From Planctomycetaceae bacterium (GTDB lineage Bacteria > Planctomycetota > Planctomycetia > Pirellulales > UBA7805), in contig CACOUL010000004.1 in the NCBI GenBank assembly GCA_902630355.1, positions 60,823 through 124,822 of the forward strand: a DNA stretch of 64,000 nt, read 5' to 3'. This document shows positions 9,224-19,100 of this stretch, piece after piece (the stretch's first letter is position 1; each line of letters begins with the position of its first letter). Under the pieces are notes generated by a model, which made no database searches, was not told the DNA's origin, and saw only the letters and a list, made by a program, of their open reading frames with translations. Made by a program: the position numbers and the translations under genes.

Positions 9224-10294
9224 ATGGGAACACCACTTGCGGAACTGGCCACCCTGGTCGGTGGTCAGTTATTGGGTGATGGAACAATCGAGATAGAAGA
9301 GGCAGCGACCCTCGCTCGCGCGCAGGAGGGAGAGATTTCTTTTCTCGATAACGTTGAAAAAAAAGATCTCTTACTCGACTCCAGGGCAACTGCGTTCGTG
9401 GTGCCCCAAGACCTCGCACCCGAAGGTGTGCCCGCAATCGGAGTGGAGGACGTCCACGCTGCATTTGCAAAAATTGTTGCACATTTTCGACCGCCGCGTT
9501 ATGCAAAGCGGATCGGAATTAGCCCCGCAGCCATCGTGAGTTCCTCGGCAAAAATAGGCGACGACGTCGATATCCACCTCGGAGCCACCATCGGTGATGA
9601 TGTGACCATTGGAGATCGGGCAACGATCCACGCAGGTGTCACCGTCATGGCGGGATGCCGGATCGGTGAGGATGTCACTCTTTTTCCGAATGCGGTGCTC
9701 TACGAGAATACGGTGATCGGACCACGGTCGATCATTCATGCGGGAGCCGTGCTGGGCGCTTACGGATTCGGTTACAACACCGTGGGCGGTCGACATCTCC
9801 TCTCGGCACAACTCGGTTACGTGACGATCGGGCCGGATGTTGAAATCGGAGCTTCCACAACGATTGACCGTGGCACCTACGGTCCCACCGAAATTGGCGA
9901 GGGGACAAAAGTCGATAACCTGGTGATGATTGCCCATAACTGCAGAATCGGCCGCCACAACATTATCTGCTCGCAAGTCGGAATTGCGGGTAGTACGACG
10001 ACCGGCGATTACGTCGTGATGGCAGGGCAGGTTGGCGTTCGCGACCACGTCCATGTCGGCTCGCGGGCGGTGCTGGGCGCCATGTCGGGGGTCATCTCCG
10101 ATATTCCCGACGGGGAATGCTATGCCGGAATCCCGGCAACTCCTCTGCGCGAACAAAGTTTCAAACAGGCGGCTCTCGCACGACTTCCCGAAATGCGCAA
10201 ACAACTCAAACGCATCCAAAAGGTGGTCGAAAAAATCGAAAGCCAAGCGGCAGATGAGACGGGAGAGAACAAAAATTCATCCCATGCCGCATGA
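9224..10294 (+). CDS. lpxD: UDP-3-O-acylglucosamine N-acyltransferase
   Basis: LpxD transfers a hydroxyacyl chain from ACP to the 2-amino group of UDP-3-O-acyl-glucosamine, the third step of lipid A synthesis. The 356-residue protein has the N-terminal uridine-binding domain (about 1-100). A left-handed parallel beta-helix of hexapeptide repeats follows (about 100-310), with the YGFGYN segment and the expected catalytic histidine in NLVMIAHNCRIG. A charged helical tail closes it, matching the family. GGAAAGGA lies about nine bases before the ATG. lpxI follows after 72 bases, so the two probably share a transcript. Confidence 0.95.
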   Translation: MGTPLAELATLVGGQLLGDGTIEIEEAATLARAQEGEISFLDNVEKKDLLLDSRATAFVVPQDLAPEGVPAIGVEDVHAAFAKIVAHFRPPRYAKRIGISPAAIVSSSAKIGDDVDIHLGATIGDDVTIGDRATIHAGVTVMAGCRIGEDVTLFPNAVLYENTVIGPRSIIHAGAVLGAYGFGYNTVGGRHLLSAQLGYVTIGPDVEIGASTTIDRGTYGPTEIGEGTKVDNLVMIAHNCRIGRHNIICSQVGIAGSTTTGDYVVMAGQVGVRDHVHVGSRAVLGAMSGVISDIPDGECYAGIPATPLREQSFKQAALARLPEMRKQLKRIQKVVEKIESQAADETGENKNSSHAA

Positions 10295-10366
10295 GTCTCC
10301 GCCGAAGCTTTTTATTGTTTTGATACGAAAGTCCGCAAAACACCGAGCGTAGTTGGGCCGAGAAAA

Positions 10367-11269
10367 ATGGGAAGCGGATGTAACAATTCGAAACGGATCG
10401 GCCTGCTCGCTGCGTGGGGAGACTATCCTGTCGATGTCGCCCGTACGCTGCACGAATCGGGCCATGCAGTTTACTGCCTCGGAGTCGAAGGTCACGCGAA
10501 TCGCACGGCACTCGAGCCCCTTTGCGAATCTTATCGGAGTATCGGTATCGGGCGTTTGGGTGCTGCCCTGCGCTACTTCGAGAAACATCACATTCGCCGG
10601 GCCACGATGGCCGGAAAATTCCACAAAACGCTGCTTTACCGTCCGTGGGTCTGGTTGCGACACCTGCCCGATTGGGCCGCAGTACGGCACTTCTTTCCCT
10701 ACTTCGCGAACCCTCGCTGGTCGAAGGTTCATAAGGACTGCAAAGACGATACGCTTCTCGGTGCCGTGGTCGACGCATTTGCCAAACACGATATTCACTT
10801 TGTGCCAGCGACCGACTTCGCACCGGAACTGCTCCTCGGCGCCGGACAACTCACACAACGCGGTCTCACACTCGCGCAAGAAAACGATATCGGCTTCGGC
10901 TGGGAACTCGCCAAGGAGATGGGCCGGTTGGATGTCGGTCAATCGGTTGCCGTCAAAGGGCAAGCAGTGCTAGCAGTAGAAGCAATCGAGGGGACCGATC
11001 AGTGTATTCGCCGAGCCGGCTCGCTCTGCCCGAGCGGCGAATTTACGGTCGTGAAAGTCGCCAAACCGAACCAGGATATGCGTTTCGACGTTCCGACGAT
11101 CGGTCTCGGAACGGTCCGATCCCTCGTCGAGGCGGGGGGCCGCGTTTTGGCAGTCGAGGCAGAAAAAACAATTGTCGTGGGCCGAGATGAATTAGTCGCG
11201 TTTGCGGATAGACACAAATTGGTTATTGTGGCGATCGACCGCCCGGAGGTGACCCGGCATGCCGCATGA
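10367..11269 (+). CDS. lpxI: UDP-2,3-diacylglucosamine pyrophosphatase LpxI
   Basis: LpxI (formerly DUF1009) cleaves UDP-2,3-diacylglucosamine to lipid X and UMP. It replaces LpxH in many bacteria outside the gamma-proteobacteria. The 300-residue product matches the family along its length: the N-terminal IGLLAAWGDYP, the central KDDTLLGAVVDAF, and the C-terminal domain with AVEAIEGTDQCIRRAG and VKVAKPNQDMRFDVPTIG. The last block contains the conserved Asp-rich and DxPxxG elements. It sits 72 bases behind lpxD, which agrees with a lipid A role. Fabz/lpxA/lpxB are not in this window. Confidence 0.93.
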   Translation: MGSGCNNSKRIGLLAAWGDYPVDVARTLHESGHAVYCLGVEGHANRTALEPLCESYRSIGIGRLGAALRYFEKHHIRRATMAGKFHKTLLYRPWVWLRHLPDWAAVRHFFPYFANPRWSKVHKDCKDDTLLGAVVDAFAKHDIHFVPATDFAPELLLGAGQLTQRGLTLAQENDIGFGWELAKEMGRLDVGQSVAVKGQAVLAVEAIEGTDQCIRRAGSLCPSGEFTVVKVAKPNQDMRFDVPTIGLGTVRSLVEAGGRVLAVEAEKTIVVGRDELVAFADRHKLVIVAIDRPEVTRHAA

Positions 11270-11641
11270 GCAACTCGCCGCAAACCACATACCCGGAGGC
11301 CGTGCGTACTCGCAAGGGGGAGGTTGAAGAAGAGCGCATCGACAACGTCTTACCCGCAACATCAAGTTGTCGCTGTGTCCCGCACTCTTGCACAAAAGAC
11401 GATCGCTTGACATCTCGCAAATCAAGCGATCATCGTTGAGGTACCTCGGTCTCCGGGCTCTTTTTTAATTGCGTCATCAAGACGATCCCATGGTGGGCGT
11501 GGCCGTCACCGCCCACACCGAGGATTAAAAGTTAAAACACACACTCATTGTATGGAAACATGAGAATTGTGCAAAACAGCGAAGGTGACCCGGCGAAACC
11601 GGACCTTGCGGCCACGACTTGTTAGCGGCTCGCGGGGTCAT
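11270..11641. other. Convergent intergenic region with several hairpins
   Basis: This 372-base gap lies between the ends of lpxI (+) and a lipoprotein gene (-). It contains a perfect 10-bp inverted repeat (11401-11410 with 11422-11431), a T-tailed hairpin (11445-11466), and a 7-bp stem (11493-11499 with 11510-11516). Another hairpin-capable stretch lies around 11585-11610. No ORF is convincing. Bidirectional termination is the simplest explanation; a small RNA is possible. Confidence 0.5.
11401..11466 (+). terminator. Terminator region downstream of lpxI
   Basis: A 10-bp perfect stem (GATCGCTTGA and its complement, 11-nt loop) is followed by a second 5-bp stem. The second is CTCGG at 11445-11449 and CCGGG at 11453-11457, with one G-T pair, ending in CTC and six T (11461-11466). 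The second element has the rho-independent layout for the plus strand. Confidence 0.5.
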
Positions 11642-12088
11642 CTATGGTTTTTGATCTTGCTGCCATGCTTCGTAGTCTATGGTTGAACCTACGAAGAACG
11701 TAATAACGGGCGGATCATCATTGCGTTGACTTGTGCCTCCACCGTGGAAGACGACCACATCCTTACCAAGGCTCGGTGCGTCTCCGTTGGGTCCCGTCCA
11801 AGTCTCGTAATCTTGCGGTATCGTCATTCCGTCGTCGTAGCTCGCGGTTTGGACATGCAAAGGCTGGAATGGCTTGAACGATGTCACGCGAAGAACTCCG
11901 CTGGCCGGGATGTTGTAGACGTATTTGCCATCCGTAGGTGTGACCTCAGCACCCTCAGCCTCGTCCAAGATCAGACGAATGGGACCGTCGAATCCTTCCG
12001 GCAAAATGAAATGCACTGGCGTTCGATTATGAGAGCACCCACAACAGATAGCCAGCGCTAGAAATAGTGGCGTGACGGTACGGATCAT
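11642..12088 (-). CDS. Predicted lipoprotein of unknown function
   Basis: The 148-residue product starts with MIRTVTPLFLALAICCGC, a short hydrophobic signal ending in a lipobox-like cysteine, so it is probably lipid-anchored. The remaining 130 residues have no motif I recognise. A strand-rich segment (HFILPEGFDGPIRLILD) suggests a small beta-sandwich. The open frame extends to 12322, but the extra part overlaps the DUF983 gene and lacks a good start, so I use the ATG at 12088. It follows the DUF983 gene on the same strand after about 75 bases. Function unknown. Confidence 0.68.
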   Translation of the reverse strand: MIRTVTPLFLALAICCGCSHNRTPVHFILPEGFDGPIRLILDEAEGAEVTPTDGKYVYNIPASGVLRVTSFKPFQPLHVQTASYDDGMTIPQDYETWTGPNGDAPSLGKDVVVFHGGGTSQRNDDPPVITFFVGSTIDYEAWQQDQKP

Positions 12089-12164
12089 GGCTGACAGTCT
12101 GGCATCGAGAATTGTTTTTTTACAGGTGAAACCGTGAAAACGACCGTCAATTAATTGAAGCCGA

Positions 12165-12542
12165 CTAATGTCTCTCTTGCGGTCGCACGTCCTGTGCTTC
12201 TTCCGGATCGCATAGCTGATCAAACGCGATCCACAAACTGCGGGCGTAGCGAAAAAACCAGAGTGGAAAGACAACGCAAAAAACCATCGTCGACCATAAA
12301 ACGATCTGGCCCGGCAATTCAAAAACGAACACGAGCAACGGATAGCCGATTGTGACGATCAATGCGGTCAAACCATAATTGAAGTAGATCGAACCGAGAA
12401 AGTACCCCTCTTCTCGCGCATACTTTAATTCGCAGTAGACACAGTGACTGAACATGCTGAAGGGCGTGCGAAAAATGCGGCCCTTGCCGCACTGTGGACA
12501 CCGCAGGCGGATCGCACGAAAAAAATATCTCCACAACCGCAT
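12165..12542 (-). CDS. DUF983 family membrane protein
   Basis: The 125-residue protein has a zinc-ribbon-like N-terminus with two CxxC pairs, CPQCGKG (15-21) and HCVYCELKY (33-41). Two predicted transmembrane helices follow at about 57-75 and 80-97, with a charged tail. This layout is that of DUF983, a family of small cytoplasmic-membrane proteins of unknown function, sometimes found near cytochrome oxidase genes. Nothing respiratory is adjacent here. The initiator ATG follows a GGGGTGAG stretch. Confidence 0.82.
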   Translation of the reverse strand: MRLWRYFFRAIRLRCPQCGKGRIFRTPFSMFSHCVYCELKYAREEGYFLGSIYFNYGLTALIVTIGYPLLVFVFELPGQIVLWSTMVFCVVFPLWFFRYARSLWIAFDQLCDPEEAQDVRPQERH

Positions 12543-12676
12543 GTCTCACCCCACTCGCAAGTTACCCTGTGCCCACCACGGTCCTCCCGGTCGCAACGCT
12601 CTCGTATTAGAATAGTCAGCGACTGCGGGACGGGGAATCGGGCGGTAACACTATCGTAGCAGAGAAAGGAACTCGC

Positions 12677-13450
12677 ATGCTCAGGTCGAATCGTGCCATC
12701 GCACTCGGGATCGCAGTGTCGTTTTTGCTTCTGCCCGAATCGACCCACAGTCGGGAAGACGTATCGAAGGATTCCGGGCGCAACGATTCAGTAGCGGCAC
12801 AGGACCCCGCCACGACTCCACCGCCCCGAACCCACTACAAGGGTCGTGAAATTGCCGTCACGATGCACTACACAGGGGCACCCTGGTTGGTCCGCGAATC
12901 GCGCGAGCGGGAGGAGGAATGCAGCACGCTGCTGAAGGCGCTGAAATTGAAGCCGGACCAAGTCGTTTGCGACCTCGGATGCGGTAACGGTTTTTATGCA
13001 CTTCCCATTGCGAAACTCGTGCCCAAGGGAAAGGTAATCGGTGTCGATATCCAACCGCAAATGCTCCGCATGCTCCGGGAGCGGTCCCGCGTGGCAAAAA
13101 TCGACAACATCGAACCGGTCCTCGGCACCCTCACCGATCCGAAACTGCCGGAAGGGAAAGTGGACCTTGTGCTGTGTGTCGATGCGTATCACGAATTTTC
13201 CCACCCCGAACAGATGCTCCGGCACATCCGCCGATCCCTCTCGCCGACGGGCCGCCTGGCATTGGTCGAATTTCGGGAAGAGGATCCCAAGGTTCCGATC
13301 AAACCGCTGCATAAAATGAGCAAGCGACAGATCCTCAAAGAACTCATCCCCAACGGATTTCAACTGGTGGGCCAGTTCGACGCCCTCCCCTGGCAGCATG
13401 TGATGTTCTTCGGTCGCGATGAGAGTTGGCAACCACCTGAGAAGAAATAA
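12677..13450 (+). CDS. Class I SAM-dependent methyltransferase with an N-terminal signal peptide
   Basis: The 257-residue protein contains a complete Rossmann methyltransferase core. Motif I is VCDLGCGNGFYALPIA at about 97-112, followed by the acidic VIGVDIQPQML strand and VDLVLCVDAYHEF. It resembles UbiE/type-11 methyltransferases. Unusually, the core is preceded by a hydrophobic segment (residues 9-19, ending near 25) and a Ser/Pro-rich linker to about residue 52. That looks like an export signal or a membrane anchor. AAAGGA precedes the ATG by about seven bases. Substrate unknown. It is followed after nine bases by the CaCA antiporter gene. Confidence 0.8.
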   Translation: MLRSNRAIALGIAVSFLLLPESTHSREDVSKDSGRNDSVAAQDPATTPPPRTHYKGREIAVTMHYTGAPWLVRESREREEECSTLLKALKLKPDQVVCDLGCGNGFYALPIAKLVPKGKVIGVDIQPQMLRMLRERSRVAKIDNIEPVLGTLTDPKLPEGKVDLVLCVDAYHEFSHPEQMLRHIRRSLSPTGRLALVEFREEDPKVPIKPLHKMSKRQILKELIPNGFQLVGQFDALPWQHVMFFGRDESWQPPEKK

Positions 13451-13459
13451 CCTGCCACC

Positions 13460-14413
13460 ATGTTGATTCAAATTCTGTTGCTCCTCGGCGGTTGCGTCCT
13501 CCTTTATGCGGGAGCCACTTGGCTCGTGCGGGGCGCCTCGGAATTAGCGGTCGCGCTGAAAATCCCCAAAGCGATCGTCGGCCTGCTGCTAGTGGCCTTC
13601 GGCACGAGCGCGCCGGAACTGATCGTGAATCTGATTGCCGCCTATCAGGGTAAGACCAGCTTTGCGCTGGCCAATGTCTCGGGAAGCAATTTGACCAATC
13701 TGCTCGTCGGCTTCGGGCTCTGCGGAGTGCTCGGTGGGTTGATCATCTCCTGGCGGACCTTCATTTACGATCTTTGGGCGCTCATCCTCTCGGCAACCAT
13801 TCCCCTGGCCGTACTTCTGTTGCATGACCATATGCCGCTCTGGGCAGTGATCCCTTTGCTCGTCGGCATCGTCGCCTACATCTGGACGATCCGCCGACGG
13901 TTCAAGGAGAGCGTGCCAGCGGAAATCGACCGCGATCACCTGCATCCGGTGCTCAGCAGTCTGCTCTTTCTCTTTGGCACCGCAGTGCTCTACGGAGGCG
14001 GACACCTCGTCCTAAACGGGGCGGTCGAAATTGCCGATAAGCTGAACATCAAAGCCTCCTTGATCGGCCTGACCCTCGTCGCCGCCGGAACCTCAATCCC
14101 CGACGCGGTGGCGAGCATCGTCGCCGCCCGACGAGGCGAACACGAGATTGCAGTTGGCAACTTGTTGGGCAGTAACATCGCAAACATTCTTGTGGTGCTT
14201 TCCGGTACGATGCTCGCTGCCTGGACGGGAGCAGACACCACCGTTCTGGAAGCGGACGAATGGACAAAATGGGATTACACGGCGGTGCTGGTCGCATCGC
14301 TGGGATTCTTCGGGGCCGTCGCCCGCTGGGGACGCATCAGCCGATTTGGTGGAATGCTGATGATCATCTGCTTCTGCCTCTATATGGGACTGCGGGTTTA
14401 CTGTTCCCTCTAA
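13460..14413 (+). CDS. CaCA-family sodium/calcium-type cation antiporter
   Basis: The 317-residue integral membrane protein has the two inverted alpha-repeats typical of YrbG-like antiporters. The first is GLLLVAFGTSAPELIVN followed by NVSGSNLTNLLVG (about 33-80). The second is GLTLVAAGTSIPDAVAS followed by VGNLLGSNIANILVV (about 199-245). Their acidic residues bind the cation in this family. About ten hydrophobic segments cover the protein. It exchanges Ca2+ or another cation for Na+ or K+ across the cytoplasmic membrane; the ion cannot be decided. The gene lies nine bases after the methyltransferase gene, so they are probably co-transcribed. Confidence 0.9.
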   Translation: MLIQILLLLGGCVLLYAGATWLVRGASELAVALKIPKAIVGLLLVAFGTSAPELIVNLIAAYQGKTSFALANVSGSNLTNLLVGFGLCGVLGGLIISWRTFIYDLWALILSATIPLAVLLLHDHMPLWAVIPLLVGIVAYIWTIRRRFKESVPAEIDRDHLHPVLSSLLFLFGTAVLYGGGHLVLNGAVEIADKLNIKASLIGLTLVAAGTSIPDAVASIVAARRGEHEIAVGNLLGSNIANILVVLSGTMLAAWTGADTTVLEADEWTKWDYTAVLVASLGFFGAVARWGRISRFGGMLMIICFCLYMGLRVYCSL

Positions 14414-14438
14414 CAATCTTTCCAGCCGTCGACCGCCC

Positions 14439-14759
14439 ATGGAATCGATCCACACCATTCGCCTGAGGGAACCCTGGGAGCAGCGGCAGAGTCCCGAAGG
14501 CTCCGTCCATCGCCGGACCTTCCATGCTCCGACCGGCATCACTCCGGAAGACACCCTATGGATCGTGATCGATTCGCAAGAAATTCCTGTCCGGCTGTGC
14601 TGTAATGGCGCCGTACTCGGTGATGTACACCGGCAAGCCTCTTTCGAGATCACCCCCTTGCTCGCACCCACCAATCACCTGGAGATGTTTTTTTCACCGA
14701 GTGAGCCTCACCCGCAACGCGGGTCGGTTTGCCTGGAGATACGCTGTCCCGAACCGTAA
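14439..14759 (+). CDS. Small hypothetical protein, possibly a beta-sandwich
   Basis: The frame encodes 106 residues. The pattern HRRTFHAPTGITPEDTLWIV, then a CCNGAVLGDV segment and FEITPLLAPTNHLEM, looks like one small beta-sandwich of the galactose-binding kind. I cannot name a family. It starts 25 bases after the CaCA gene and ends 22 bases before the DUF1080 gene on the same strand, which supports a real gene. A clear ribosome site is missing and no signal peptide is visible. Confidence 0.58.
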   Translation: MESIHTIRLREPWEQRQSPEGSVHRRTFHAPTGITPEDTLWIVIDSQEIPVRLCCNGAVLGDVHRQASFEITPLLAPTNHLEMFFSPSEPHPQRGSVCLEIRCPEP

Positions 14760-14781
14760 AATAATTTTTCGATTGCCAACA

Positions 14782-15987
14782 ATGCTCAAAAAAATCTTGA
14801 CTTTGTGCGCCTGTTGTATTTCACTCTCGATCAGTGCGGCTACCTCAATCGGTGACGCTGCAGACGAGTCGTCTCCCGCAGTTCCGAATCGGCTCACGGC
14901 AAAAGAACTCGCTGCGGGGTGGATTTTACTCTTCGACGGGGAAACCCTCTTCGGCTGGAAAGACGCGAGTAAAACCGACTGGCAGGTTGTCGACGGAGAA
15001 ATTCGAGCGACCCGCGGCGAGGTGGGGCTACTGCACACGACCACCCAATTCGCCGATTTTGAATTGGCATGCGAATTCAAAGCAGACCCGAAAACCAATA
15101 GCGGCATCTTTCTGCGGACGAGTCCCCGGCCCGCCGGACCGACCCAAGGTTGCTATGAACTGAACATTGCGGGTCCCGAACAAAGTCCGTTCCCAACCGG
15201 AAGTCTGGTCGGCAGACAAAAGGGGACATTTTCGTGTGCCGATGATCGCTGGCACACCTACCACGTGGTAGCCCGGGGGGGCAATTTTTCGGTCCGCCTC
15301 GATGGGCGACCGGTCCTCGATTGGGAAGACGCCCGACCGCTCGGCCGCGGCTTTATCGGACTGCAGCACAATGAGGGGCCTATCGCATTTCGCAACATCA
15401 AACTGCGACCGCTGGGACTTGCGCCCCTGTTCAACGGGAAGGACCTCTCGGGATGGAGAAAGTATCCCGGCAAAGTGAGTCGATTCAGCGCGACTCCTGA
15501 AGGGGAGATTCTGGTACTCGATGGACCGGGGCAACTGGAAACCGAAGCGGTGTTCGGCGATTTCGTTCTGCAAGCAGAGGTGTTCGTCGATGGGGAAGCG
15601 TTGAACTCGGGAATTTTTTTCCGCAGCATACCGGGAGAATTTTCCAACGGCTACGAGAGCCAGATCCACAACGGCTACGAAGGAGACGACCGCTCCCGTC
15701 CGACCAATGCGGGAACCGGAGCCATCTTCCGTAGACAGAATGCGCGGCGTGTCGCATCGGACGACCGTGCGTGGTTTACCAAAACCATTATCTGCGAAGG
15801 CCCGCACATGGCGGTATGGGTCAACGGACTCCAAGTCACCGACTGGACCGACCGTCGGTCGGCCGACCTCAACCCGCGCCGTGGGCGGCGACTCGAAGCG
15901 GGTACGATTATTCTGCAGGGACACGATCCGACGACAAATCTTCGCTTTCGAAATATCGAGGCGGTGGAAATGCCACCGCGGCGATAA
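14782..15987 (+). CDS. Exported protein with two DUF1080 (3-keto-disaccharide hydrolase-like) domains
   Basis: The 401-residue product has a signal peptide (about 1-20, ending ISAATS) and two tandem laminin-G-like DUF1080 domains. The first begins at WILLFDGETLFGWKD (about residue 50) and the second at LAPLFNGKDLSGWRK (about residue 215). Both contain the SGIFLRT or SGIFFRS strand typical of the family. DUF1080 proteins are abundant in planctomycetes, and some hydrolyse 3-keto-glycosides made by sugar 3-dehydrogenases. The start at 14782 is chosen because the signal peptide begins there; the frame is open back to 14605, overlapping the previous gene. The large dehydrogenase-like gene downstream fits a carbohydrate role. 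Confidence 0.87.
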   Translation: MLKKILTLCACCISLSISAATSIGDAADESSPAVPNRLTAKELAAGWILLFDGETLFGWKDASKTDWQVVDGEIRATRGEVGLLHTTTQFADFELACEFKADPKTNSGIFLRTSPRPAGPTQGCYELNIAGPEQSPFPTGSLVGRQKGTFSCADDRWHTYHVVARGGNFSVRLDGRPVLDWEDARPLGRGFIGLQHNEGPIAFRNIKLRPLGLAPLFNGKDLSGWRKYPGKVSRFSATPEGEILVLDGPGQLETEAVFGDFVLQAEVFVDGEALNSGIFFRSIPGEFSNGYESQIHNGYEGDDRSRPTNAGTGAIFRRQNARRVASDDRAWFTKTIICEGPHMAVWVNGLQVTDWTDRRSADLNPRRGRRLEAGTIILQGHDPTTNLRFRNIEAVEMPPRR

Positions 15988-16161
15988 ATCGTCGCGAATT
16001 GCCCGCGTGAAAAAAGCGAGGCCGAAGGTTACAATGCAGAAATGGGGAAGGGGAGGGCAAACCGCCTGCGAATCCCACCTGCCGACCTCGATTCCACATC
16101 GCTCGCGTCAGCCGAGATCACGCCAAGAAAATCAGACGAAGACCCCGTGGGGAAAACATCC

Positions 16162-19100
16162 ATGTTCCGACCCGTCGCACTCTTTACCTTTGGGCTGACT
16201 GTTTTGTGCTTACTTCAGAGTTTTACGCCCACCGCTCGGGATGCATTCGCCAACAAGCAAGAAACCGATTTCACGCCGCCGGCGATGCAGATTCCGGACG
16301 ATTACGAAATCGAATTGGTCGCCGGTCCCCCGCTGGTAAAACATCCGATGCTTGCGGCCTTTGATGACCGTGGACGCCTTTTTGTGGCCGAGACTGACGG
16401 AGAGAATCTGCGGAAAGAAGAATTGCTCGAAACGCGTAATCGATTTATCCGCATGCTCGAAGACACCGATGGGGATGGGAAATTCGATAAAAGCACGATC
16501 TTTGCCGACAATATGGTGATGCCCGAGGGTGCCTTGTGGCATGACGGTGCGCTCTACGTGATCTCGGCCCCCTACCTGTGGCGCCTCGAAGATACCGACG
16601 ACGACGGTGTGGCCGACAAACGGGAGAAATTGGTCGGCAAATTTGATTTCAATGGCAATCCGAACCTTACCGGCCCGTACCTCGGTCCGTGTGGAAGAAT
16701 TTATTTCACCGGCGGCGCGTTCGGTTACGACCTGGAAGACGCGGGAGGCCGCAAACTCGGTGCCAGTTCGGCAGCCGGAGTCTTTTCCTGCAAGGCCGAC
16801 GGAACCGACTTGCAAATTTTCGGCCAGGGAACCATCAATCCCGTGGAGGTGATGTTTACGCCGGCCGGTGAGTTATTCACCACCGTGGCGATCTTCGACA
16901 ATGAAGGGGGACGACACGATGCGTTAATGCACTGGGTCGATGGATGCCTCTCCAAGCAGGTCTGGGGCAAGCCGCTCTTACCACAAACGGGACATCCGCT
17001 TCCGGCCGTCTGCCGCTGGGGCCAGGTGGCACCCGCCGGTTTGATGCGTTACCGGGGTGCGGGGCTCTCGGAGGAATACCAAAACAATATTTTTGCCTGT
17101 CAGTTTGATACGCATCAAGTGATGCGGGTGGAGTTGGAACGTAACGGATCCTCTTTTTTGCCCACCCGGGACGAACCGTGGCTGACGAGCAGTGAGATCG
17201 ATTTCCATCCCACCGACATTTTCGAAGACGCGGACGGGAGTCTGCTGATGATCGATACGGGGGGTTGGCTCTACTACGGATGCCCCACCTCGAAAATTGC
17301 CAAGCCAAATATCTATGGCGCGATCTACCGCTTGCGGCAGAAGGGGATGAAAAAGATCGACGATCCCCGCGGCAATCAACTCGACTGGGAGAACGCCACG
17401 GCTAGTGAAATAAGCGGTTGGCTCGCCGATCCGCGTCCGGTTGTCCGGGATCGGGCCATCGACACCTTGGCGCGCCGCAGCGATGCGGCTCTCGATGCGT
17501 TGGCGATGGTGGTAGGTGGCGAGCAAGCGCAAACGTACAGCGTCCAGGCTCGAAGAAATGCGGTCTGGACCCTCTCCCGTATCGGCAATGAGGCCGCGCG
17601 GGAAACGCTCCGCACCGCCTTGAACGATCCCGATGCCACGGTGCGTCAAGCGGCGGTTCGAAGCCTCGGTGTCCTCGCCGATGGACCGGCGGTGGTGAAA
17701 CTTTGTCAAATGCTCAAAGAGGATGAGGCCCCGGTGCGACGGGCAGCGGCAACGGCACTTGGAAAAATGACGAACCAGGACGCCGTGCCGACCTCGCCGA
17801 TCGTTGCCGCGTTACTCGGTGGGATTGCCCGGGAAGACAACGACGAATATCTGCTGCACGCACAAACCTACGCGCTTATCAAACTCGGGAATCCATTGGC
17901 AACGATGCAAGGTTTGGCGAGCGAGAATCCTCGCGTACAGAAGGCAGCCTTGATGGCGCTGAACCAGATACCGGATAGCCCCTTAGATCACGAAGATGTC
18001 ATTCTGCTGCTCGACACGACTGATCCACTGCTCCGTACGACCGCAATCGAGGTCATCACCCAACATAAAGAGTGGGCTCAAAAAATTGCCGATGTCGTTA
18101 CCAAATGGCTAAGTGACCCCGATCTCAATGAAGAAAATCGAGGCCTGGCGAAGGCGGTTCTGACCACCTTCGCCGGCGACTCCGACATTCAGCCGCTTAT
18201 GGCGGCCGCCCTGGATGAGCAGGCGACGGTGAAGGCAACAAAGCTACTCGTTCTCGATGCGTTGGCCGAAAGCAACCTGGAAGCGATGCCGGATCGTTTT
18301 ATTGAGGCATTGCGTCAACTCATGGCGACCGAGGACGCCGAGGCTCTCCAGCGGGTCGTCACCTCCATCGCGATGAAAGACACCGACAAACTGGACGATG
18401 CCCTGCGGACAATCGGTCAGTCGGATCGCTTCGAGGATCCGCTCCGCGTGGCGGCATTGGCCATCATTGCCCGTCACGGAGGCGCGCTCAATGACGAAGA
18501 ATTTGATCTGCTGGTCGATCAATTCGATGAAGAAATTATTCCTCTCGATCGGATTCGCGCCGCAACTGCACTGGCGACCGCTGGACTATCGCGCGAGCAG
18601 ACGTTGCAAGTCGCCGATCTTCTGGGCATTGTGGGTCCGCTCGAACTGCCGGTTCTCTTGGAACGATTCGAGCGAGATTCGGCGCCGGTGGTGGTCAATG
18701 TCGACGTCCAGCCAGCCAAGGCCAAATCGCATCGAGGCGTCGCGGCCTATCAGGACGAACCGCAAGAACATCTCGCGGTGTGGAACACGTGGGACCCACT
18801 GACCGGCAAAGGTTTTCTCTATCTGCGGGCGAGCGACGGAGCCTACAGCGGGCTCTCACTCAGTCCGATCGAAGGGGCCGAACTTCGGCCCTACAACATC
18901 AACCGGTTTGATCGCTTGATGGGAGATTTTGTCTACAACGGTCTTGAGGAAGGGGGAGGTGAACATCAGGCGTTTGAAAATCACTTCACCATCAGTGGAT
19001 TTAAGCCAGGAGTGGAATACGACATCTACTATTACGGTTCAGCTTACCCCAAGCCCAACGCGCGTGGTGCCGAAGTCACGCTAACGGGCGGCGACGGACC

